A DNA stretch of 10,530 nt from an uncultured Clostridia bacterium (GTDB taxonomy: Bacteria > Bacillota > Clostridia > Oscillospirales > Acutalibacteraceae): the NCBI GenBank assembly GCA_937875885.1, contig CALEIO010000172.1, positions 1 to 10,530 on the forward strand, written 5' to 3'. The position numbers and the translations under genes are program-made. This document shows, one piece after another, positions 6,801 through 10,530 of this stretch. The stretch's first letter is position 1; each line of letters opens with the position of its first letter. The notes beneath the pieces are model-generated. The model had not been told where the DNA came from, did no database searches, and saw nothing but the letters and a program-made list of their open reading frames with translations.

Positions 6801-9800
6801 GAATGGTTCCTGTGCAATCTGCGGCAAGGGTTGTGCACATAACTTTGTAAACGGCGCATGTACTATTTGTGTTTACATCTGTAAACCTCACGTTTATGTC
6901 GATGGTCAGTGTGCAATCTGTTCTATTCATTGTCCCGGACATATCTGGAAAGACGGCTACTGTTCAGTATGTAACAAACAGTGCAATCACAATTGGCAGA
7001 ACGGCACTTGTCCCGATTGTGGAGAGGTGTGCGAACATAACTGGCAGGATGGTGTCTGCTATGTATGTTCACTCCATTGCGAACATAACTGGGTAGTAGG
7101 CAAGTGTACCTTGTGTCAGATGAAATGTAACCACGCCTGGGATGGTGATACCTGTACCAAATGTAATATGGTCTGCAGACACGATGTATGGCACAACGGA
7201 ACTTGTGCAAACTGTTCAATCAAATGTGAACACGAATGGGATGATGGCATCTGCCTTATCTGTAATATGACCTGTACACACGATTTTGATAACGGAAGTT
7301 GTAAAGATTGTGGTGAACTCTGTGTTCATCAGTGGGAAAACGGAGTGTGTCTCAAGTGTGATATGTTCTGTGACCACAACTGGAAAGACGGAGAGTGTAC
7401 AGTCTGCGGTAGAAAATGTCTCCACTCATTCTACGAAGGCACTTGCTTGATTTGTGACTATGAATGCACACATAACTGGACCGATGATGGTGAGTGTGCT
7501 GATTGTAAAATGCCCTGCGTACACAACTGGAATCTTGGTGTTTGCACAGTTTGTGCAAAGAAATGTGACCACAAGTGGCATGCAGGTGTTTGTGAAATTT
7601 GTAAAGCAGATTGTGACCATCAGTGGTCACAGGGCGTATGCTCAAATTGTTCCAAGGTTTGTGAGTTCCACCAATATGTAGATGGTTTCTGTTCAGTTTG
7701 TTCTGAAGCAGAGCCTGTATATTACCTGGTAGGATTTATCAACGGCGATCACTACGGTGTTGTTGATGATATAAACAATCTTGGCGAATATAAGTTTGTT
7801 GACGGAACTCTTACAACAACATTCGAGAGTGACAGCTATGTTTATCTGAAAACCCAGGATAACACCCAGTATATGGCTAACGGTTACCAGGGCCCGGGCA
7901 CAACAGTAACATTGCTTTATGAGTCTTCAACTCTCGGTGATGACGCCGACAAGCTCTTTGTACCCGGCAGAAGAGAGGTTACCTTTACTTTTGTTGATAA
8001 CGGTAATGGCACAATAACTCTCTCTTATACCCTTGCTCCCTGTGAGCACGAAAACCACACAACCGACGGAATCTGTACTGTGTGTGACAATATAGTACAG
8101 CATACTTATAAGGACGGCTTGTGTACAGTTTGCTTTGCAGAATGTACTCACAGCTGGAAGAACGATAAATGTACAGTTTGCGGAGTTGTTTGTAGCCATA
8201 ACTGGGAGAACAACAACTGTACAGTCTGCGGAATGACCTGTTCTCATAATTGGGAAGAGGGTGTATGTACAGTATGTTCCAAGAAGTGTGTGCACACCTG
8301 GTCCGATGGCGGTTGTCCCACTTGCGGTACAGGATGTAACCATAACTGGAGCAACGGCACCTGTGCTCTGTGCCATCTTGTTTGCGAACACGATTTTACA
8401 GATGGAGTTTGTGATAATTGCGGACTTATCTGTGCTCACAAATGGTCAGAGGGCTATTGTTCAGAGTGTTCAATGACTTGTGAGCATACATACAGAAGCG
8501 GAAAATGTATAGTATGTTCAGCACAGTGTGCACATACATACGATAAGACCAAGTGTACAAATTGCGGTATCGCCAAGTATTACCTGGTAGGTGAGATAAA
8601 CGGAGTAACTGTCGGTTATAACGATGACTACCTGAATCTGGGTAATTATCCCCTGGTGGATGGTGAAGTTACACTTGACATTAATCGAGACAGCTACCTG
8701 TTTGTAAAGACATCAGATAACCTTAATTGGTATATGAGCGATGGTGCAGACTCTGAAATGTTTGTTCAGCTGCAGAATACAAAGACAGGTGCTGTAAGTG
8801 ACCTGGTATTCATTCCCGCAGGTGTTGCTGTTACAATCTCTGTTTACAGCGGAAAGAACGATACATTAGGATTTGTTTACGACATTGAATATTGTGTTCA
8901 TAAAAATCATTCTGTTGACGGATTCTGTATTGTCTGCGACGAGGAAGTATCCCATAACTATGTAAGCGGTTACTGTTCGGTTTGTAACAAAGAGAAGCCT
9001 GCTAAAGGAATGTATCTCTTCGGTGTTATCAACGGAGAGGATTACGGCTATAACAACGACGCTTCCACAATCGGCGATTATAAATTCGTTGATGGTAAGC
9101 TTACAGTTGAGTTTACAGAGGATAGCTATGTTGCTGTTAAGACCGAGGATAACGCAGACTGGTATATGACAGTTGATGCCGGAATCGAAAGTGATACAAC
9201 AGTGTTCTATAACACAAGACTGGGTGTGGGTTACGATATGTTCCTCATTCCCGGCGGACAGAAGATGATTCTGACTCTTGTAAATAATGGTGACGATTCA
9301 TTCACACTCAACTTCGAGCCTGTTGATAAACCCAAGCTTCAGATTAAGCCCAAGTTTACTGTTCTCACTTTAGAGGATGGCATCAGATACAACGTAAGCT
9401 TTACAATCGATAATCCCGAGATTACAACATTGGAGAATATGGGTCTTATCACATTCAACTATAATGTTGCACAGGCCACTATCGAAAATGCCACAAATGT
9501 TATTCCCGGTGCAAAGGAAGATGGAAATTATCTGACAGTTAATACAGAATCCATTCATCCCAAGGCAATCGGCGATGTGCTTTTCTTCCGTGTATATGCA
9601 AAGCTTTCTGACGGAAGTTATGCTTACAGCGATATGTTGAACTACAGTGCTGTGAGATATGCAAATTCAGTTCTCAAGAACAAGAACAGCTCCGAAGACC
9701 AGAAAGCACTTATGGTTGCACTTCTTAACTATGGCGCTGCTGCACAGAAGTACTACGGCTACAAGGTAGAAAGCCTTGTTAACGAAGACCTTACTGTAGA

Positions 9801-10314
9801 GCAGAAGAAGATGGTAGTTAAGTACAGCGCAGACCTTTGTGCTGACGTAATTGTGGCTGATGCTGCAAAGACTACAGAATTTGCAAAAATCGGAACAGGA
9901 TTTACACTTTATCCTTCCACTAACACAGACGATACATCATACAACCTGACTTATAACCTCAGAACATCCAAGAATATCACAAGTGATGTAATTCTCTATT
10001 ACTGGAATACAGACACTTACAATTCAGCAGATAAGCTTACTAAAGCCAACGCTAGCGGATTTGTGGTTATGACTATGGATGAAAACGGCAACTACACAGC
10101 ACAGTTGTCAGATATAAAAGTATCTGAATTCAACGATACTGTGTACACAGCTGTTGAGTTTGAAGCATCAGGTGCAGAGTGTTGTACAGGTGTTATTTCT
10201 TACAGCTACAGCGAATTCCTTAAGCTGCATTCAGAAAATTACAGATCTGCAATGCAGAATTTCGCTCAGGCTACAGTGGTGTACAGACACCACTTTGAAA
10301 AATTATACGCCTGA
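3739..10314 (+). CDS. Secreted multi-domain GH25 lysozyme with Cys/His-repeat arrays
   Basis: This complete gene encodes 2191 residues. In order: signal peptide (1-34), SH3b-like domain (about 44-112) plus beta domain (about 117-233), GH25 lysozyme (about 246-437), second SH3b (about 455-517) plus beta domain (about 520-640), a 'PTCTEAG' Cys-motif domain (654-732), an aromatic-rich segment (733-951), a 23-unit Cys/His array (952-1324), B domain (1327-1434), cap plus 9-unit array (1435-1612), B domain (1614-1718), short cap (1719-1749), B domain (1758-1864) and C-terminal domain (about 1865-2191). GH25 enzymes cleave the beta-1,4 MurNAc-GlcNAc bond of peptidoglycan, so the protein probably acts at the cell wall. 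Typical GH25 enzymes are a few hundred residues, so most of this chain is stalk or binding modules. It lies 96 bp after the first ORF, and a strong terminator follows its stop. No LPXTG motif or C-terminal membrane helix is seen. Confidence 0.95.
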   Translation: MKIIKRCLCLILTLATMLSVVAFSPESHTHAASASDYISQSYASNLSVKTTKTTNLMSMPVTGNGSTVKQTVPAETVLTVKALHKNTSGEYWYEVKYFNLTLYVDAKATTMLDHLTGDVTLTGNASPASLTYQTGFPIKGDIKSQQNDLGKITVSMYKSQNITVKPALTASATVNGKSYTLTNSTIDVALPFSDLSPGSYSYVVEAEAVSYYINDSGAFDTSKTTVILQNNICAITNGNSPNPVLHNGIDISVWNGDINWSSVKSQVDFVIIRASWEETADTKFTTNANGCVNNGIPFGVYVYSYAESAAEAIGEAKYVLNLVDGYDMDLPIFFDFEDECQMNLSASKQQEIVKAFCDTIYAGGRQPGLYTYTWLIRSVFTDNYYKTIPMWTAEINGASYTSYKGGLWMWQWSWVGRFNGMNGDVDCNRMYVELPGQNSSDTSYLSKCTYYPTNMNATVSSACTVRQYPSTDYSQIGTYSVGTKVHVTGMYKNTYGNLWYEVEKNGVTGYIGGECVTIDEYLYNDVAIANPKMATNLDVGKGFYIEGDLTSKYNKLTTINASIYAEENTMSSPTLKSSYKANDKRYSLYKSTVDYGLNFGKLAAGYYTYEVSVDVTSYYYNNNSPATHTEKVVVWTAPFTVGGVTITPPASAACVHDIVTDEGRVPTCTEAGLTTGTRCSKCGEVISRQEVIPATGHSYDGVKISSSCLDYERMEFTCAYCGDKYTEYAKYDWLETKPADYSSSKYETKTQYRYSDYSTVQNNQASLSGYTQINKEWVDKGSTTIKYVKSWPSGYYTSNSLYKTYNIAAKSNSETATKKISVTSNSSTPVGYLYYHWCAGTTSNGPGNYCTSATKTTDYTKFHAFYDTKTPESLYDPRADDGSVPNGNASACTHTYWYYNVPIYSQTYKTYDALYTHEKWSDWSEWSDSAVSASDTRKVETRVLYRQLLQKGEHRFSRGKCLVCDFVCEHSFSDGKCEICKMSCMHKWQNGKCTICKQPCNHSWQNGTCTVCNVVCEHSWQNGSCAICGKGCAHNFVNGACTICVYICKPHVYVDGQCAICSIHCPGHIWKDGYCSVCNKQCNHNWQNGTCPDCGEVCEHNWQDGVCYVCSLHCEHNWVVGKCTLCQMKCNHAWDGDTCTKCNMVCRHDVWHNGTCANCSIKCEHEWDDGICLICNMTCTHDFDNGSCKDCGELCVHQWENGVCLKCDMFCDHNWKDGECTVCGRKCLHSFYEGTCLICDYECTHNWTDDGECADCKMPCVHNWNLGVCTVCAKKCDHKWHAGVCEICKADCDHQWSQGVCSNCSKVCEFHQYVDGFCSVCSEAEPVYYLVGFINGDHYGVVDDINNLGEYKFVDGTLTTTFESDSYVYLKTQDNTQYMANGYQGPGTTVTLLYESSTLGDDADKLFVPGRREVTFTFVDNGNGTITLSYTLAPCEHENHTTDGICTVCDNIVQHTYKDGLCTVCFAECTHSWKNDKCTVCGVVCSHNWENNNCTVCGMTCSHNWEEGVCTVCSKKCVHTWSDGGCPTCGTGCNHNWSNGTCALCHLVCEHDFTDGVCDNCGLICAHKWSEGYCSECSMTCEHTYRSGKCIVCSAQCAHTYDKTKCTNCGIAKYYLVGEINGVTVGYNDDYLNLGNYPLVDGEVTLDINRDSYLFVKTSDNLNWYMSDGADSEMFVQLQNTKTGAVSDLVFIPAGVAVTISVYSGKNDTLGFVYDIEYCVHKNHSVDGFCIVCDEEVSHNYVSGYCSVCNKEKPAKGMYLFGVINGEDYGYNNDASTIGDYKFVDGKLTVEFTEDSYVAVKTEDNADWYMTVDAGIESDTTVFYNTRLGVGYDMFLIPGGQKMILTLVNNGDDSFTLNFEPVDKPKLQIKPKFTVLTLEDGIRYNVSFTIDNPEITTLENMGLITFNYNVAQATIENATNVIPGAKEDGNYLTVNTESIHPKAIGDVLFFRVYAKLSDGSYAYSDMLNYSAVRYANSVLKNKNSSEDQKALMVALLNYGAAAQKYYGYKVESLVNEDLTVEQKKMVVKYSADLCADVIVADAAKTTEFAKIGTGFTLYPSTNTDDTSYNLTYNLRTSKNITSDVILYYWNTDTYNSADKLTKANASGFVVMTMDENGNYTAQLSDIKVSEFNDTVYTAVEFEASGAECCTGVISYSYSEFLKLHSENYRSAMQNFAQATVVYRHHFEKLYA
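3856..4437 (+). other. SH3b-like domain plus beta-sandwich domain, first copy
   Basis: Residues of about 44-112 have the bacterial SH3 pattern: a run of short strands, 'TVPAETVLTVKALHKN', then 'YWYEVKYFNLTLYVDA'. About 120 residues of a beta domain follow ('GFPIKGDIKS...LPFSDLSPGSYSYVVEAEAVSYYIND'). The same pair recurs after the lysozyme domain. SH3b domains in wall hydrolases commonly bind peptidoglycan or its cross-bridges, so this is probably a wall-targeting module. Confidence 0.75.
4474..5050 (+). other. GH25 lysozyme (muramidase) catalytic domain
   Basis: The fold starts with 'GIDISVWNGDINW' (Asp250), continues with 'VDFVIIRAS' and 'GIPFGVYVYSYA', and has the catalytic 'FFDFEDE' strand with Asp335 and Glu337, the family's DxE pair. 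It ends with 'MWQW' and 'GDVDCNRMY' (Asp424, Asp426), the usual C-terminal acidic motif. All expected acidic active-site residues are present, so the domain is likely active. Its length, about 190 residues, is normal for GH25. Confidence 0.95.
5101..5660 (+). other. SH3b domain plus beta-sandwich domain, second copy
   Basis: 'CTVRQYPSTDYSQIGTYSVG' (from residue 463), 'KVHVTGMYKN' and 'LWYEVEKNGVTGYI' form a clear SH3b domain. The beta domain ('GFYIEGDLTS...LNFGKLAAGYYTYEVSVDV...YYYNNN') matches the one before GH25 strand by strand. The lysozyme is therefore flanked by two copies of one wall-binding pair, which indicates internal duplication. Confidence 0.8.
5698..5935 (+). other. Cys-motif domain of the 'PTCTEAGLTTGTRCSKCGE' type
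   Basis: Residues 654-732 have a 'CxH' start, 'PTCTEAG', 'RCSKCGE', 'VIPATGHSY', and then 'FTCAYCGDKY'. This arrangement of one Cys in 'PTC', a CxxC, and 'PAxGH' is a recurring extracellular motif in Firmicutes surface proteins. Two CxxC pairs plus His suggest metal binding or structural cysteines. It differs in spacing from the 16-residue units that follow. Confidence 0.65.
5936..6591 (+). other. Aromatic-rich beta segment with a WSDWSEWS motif
   Basis: Residues 733-951 are rich in Tyr, Trp, Ser and Thr. Near the start is 'YETKTQYRYSDY', and near the end 'WSDWSEWSDSAVSASD' followed by 'KVETRVLYRQ'. The matching 'ETxTxYRY' and 'VETRxLYR' segments suggest a pair of related strands or an internal duplication. 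I have seen similar patterns in Clostridia surface proteins but know no function. It joins the Cys-motif domain to the first Cys/His array. Confidence 0.5.
6592..7710 (+). repeat. Cys/His tandem array of 23 units
   Basis: Unit 1 lacks the first Cys (GEHRF...). Units 2-23 follow CxHx6CxxCx3 with 48-bp spacing, except units 7, 8, 13, 19 and 23, which carry one extra residue. In 7, 8 and 23 it lies between Cys and His; in 13 and 19 it lies between His and the second Cys. The CxxC pair is kept in every unit. There are about 68 Cys. 'NG' or 'DG' before the second Cys and an aromatic after the His are common. This is the longest array here and the only one with one-residue insertions. Confidence 0.92.
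7717..8040 (+). other. B domain, first copy of the second protein
   Basis: Residues 1327-1434 carry 'VYYLVGFINGDHYG', 'LGEYKFVDGTL', 'DSYVYLKTQDN', 'YMANGY', 'LFVPGRREVTFTFVDNG' and a closing 'LSYTLA'. It follows the 23-unit array and precedes a cap. It corresponds to the domain at 841-1164 in the first ORF. Confidence 0.7.
8041..8574 (+). repeat. Cys/His tandem array: cap, Cys1-less unit and 9 canonical units
   Basis: The cap 'CEHENHTTDGICTVC' and the Cys1-less 'QHTYKDGLCTVC' are followed by 9 units from 8143 to 8574, each exactly 48 bp. There are about 32 Cys. It holds the same place as the 13-unit array of the first ORF, so the two paralogues differ in repeat number at this site. Confidence 0.92.
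8578..8892 (+). other. B domain, second copy of the second protein
   Basis: It shows 'YYLVGEINGVTVGYNDDYLNLG', 'DSYLFVKTSDNLNWYM', 'LQNTKTG' and 'VFIPAGVAVTISV'. It is somewhat more divergent than the others, for example 'FIPAG' in place of 'FVPGG'. It pairs with 1894-2211 of the first ORF. Confidence 0.7.
8893..8985 (+). repeat. Short Cys/His cap plus Cys1-less unit (second protein)
   Basis: 'CVHKNHSVDGFCIVC' is followed by 'SHNYVSGYCSVC', then a 'KEKPAKG' linker to the last B domain. It has the same form and place as 2212-2304 in the first ORF. Confidence 0.8.
9010..9330 (+). other. B domain, third copy of the second protein
   Basis: 'MYLFGVINGEDYGYNNDAST', 'IGDYKFVDGKLTVEFTEDSYV', 'KTEDNADWYM', 'FYNTRLG' and 'LIPGG' are seen in order. 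It is close to 2329-2658, which points to recent shared ancestry or gene conversion between the paralogues. Confidence 0.75.
9331..10314 (+). other. Conserved C-terminal surface-protein domain (second copy)
   Basis: The order of elements matches the first ORF: 'MGLITFN', 'VIPGAKEDGNYL', 'FRVYAKLSDGSYAYSDMLNYSAVRYA', 'ALMVALLNYGAAAQKYYGY', and a final helix 'MQNFAQATVVYRHHFEKLYA'. It could serve wall attachment or partner binding. No standard sorting signal is visible, so how the protein is held at the surface is unknown. Confidence 0.7.
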
Positions 10315-10329
10315 TAAGAGCTGATTTTC

Positions 10330-10364
10330 ACAACCCCTTTGATAGTTTCAAAGGGGTTGTTTTT
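10330..10364 (+). terminator. Strong intrinsic terminator
   Basis: A perfect 13-bp stem (10330-10342 with 10348-10360), containing CCCC/GGGG, has a 5-nt loop and is followed by a T run that includes TTTTT and later TTTT. It starts 16 nt after the stop of the lysozyme gene and ends its transcript. No matching T-rich tract serves the opposite strand. Confidence 0.93.
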
Positions 10365-10378
10365 CGTTTTGCAGAAAG

Positions 10379-10407
10379 TTGCATTCTTAAAGTTTTGGTG
10401 TTATAAT
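10379..10407 (+). promoter_or_regulatory. Sigma-A type extended -10 promoter
   Basis: A perfect TATAAT (10402-10407) has an upstream TG (10399-10400), giving an extended -10 element. A partial -35, TTGCAT (10379-10384), lies 17 bp away. Transcription would start near 10414, leaving a very short leader before the AGGAG at 10418-10422. Confidence 0.6.
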
Positions 10408-10430
10408 ATTCAGAGTCAGGAGTGATTATA

Positions 10431-10481
10431 ATGAAGTTTATCAATATTATTATTCATTTGAACATTCCCCCTTATTTTTAA
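10431..10481 (+). CDS. Possible 16-residue small ORF with complete expression signals
   Basis: AGGAG (10418-10422) lies 8 nt before the ATG, and the frame MKFINIIIHLNIPPYF ends in TAA at 10479-10481. The peptide is hydrophobic with a basic second residue. It could be a tiny gene, a leader peptide for a gene beyond the window, or the 5' remnant of a broken gene. The signals are good but the coding content is too small to judge. The rest of the window, to 10530, is very AT-rich and shows no gene. Confidence 0.25.
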   Translation: MKFINIIIHLNIPPYF

Positions 10482-10530
10482 ATTTAATCTAAATTATTCT
10501 TATTTTTCCTATATAAAGGATGATTAATTT

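Noticed and set aside
6523..8439. Several overlapping minus-strand and plus-strand frames across the second protein's arrays
   Set aside because: They have the same cause: periodic coding sequence without stops in other frames. None shows a recognisable domain or start signal.
10416..10457. Minus-strand 13-codon ORF with an upstream G-rich stretch
   Set aside because: It is very short and has no promoter that I can see on that strand. It overlaps the better-supported plus-strand signals.

Overview
The window looks like the genome, or a metagenome-assembled contig, of an anaerobic gut-type Firmicute (Clostridia, Ruminococcaceae/Oscillospiraceae or a relative). This rests on moderate GC, AGGAG ribosome-binding sites, a Gram-positive signal peptide, a large secreted multi-domain GH25 lysozyme, and a C-terminal domain with the 'LLNYGAAAQKY' motif that I associate with Clostridia surface proteins. 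The taxonomic call is inference, because there is no rRNA or marker gene here.

Layout: (1) 1-3642, one open frame that is a chimera. About 183 codons of a type I restriction-modification methyltransferase (HsdM), cut just after the SAM-binding motif DPACGSGGMF, run in frame into the C-terminal 1030 residues of a secreted Cys/His-repeat protein. (2) 3643-3738, a 96-nt gap with a Shine-Dalgarno sequence, a 12-bp hairpin and the start of the next gene. (3) 3739-10314, a complete 2191-residue secreted protein: signal peptide, SH3b + beta domain, GH25 lysozyme, second SH3b + beta domain, a Cys-motif domain, an aromatic-rich segment, a 23-unit Cys/His array, and then the same tail as the first protein. 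(4) 10330-10364, a strong intrinsic terminator. (5) 10379-10530, an AT-rich end with an extended -10 promoter, a good ribosome-binding site and a 16-codon ORF.

The two large proteins are tandem paralogues in their C-terminal halves. Both share the order B domain, Cys/His array, B domain, short cap, B domain, C-terminal domain. The Cys/His array is the most striking element: a 16-residue (48-bp) unit, C-x-H-x6-C-x2-C-x3, repeated 13 times in the first protein and about 23 and 9 times in the second. Four regularly spaced Cys/His ligands per unit suggest an extracellular metal-binding stalk. I do not recognise a named family for it. A plausible picture is a cell-wall lysozyme or adhesin held on a metal-stabilised stalk with sugar-binding-like modules, but only the GH25, SH3b and HsdM assignments are solid.

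The 5' chimera may be a real rearrangement or an assembly artefact, and the sequence alone cannot decide. The hsdM part is also compositionally mosaic.
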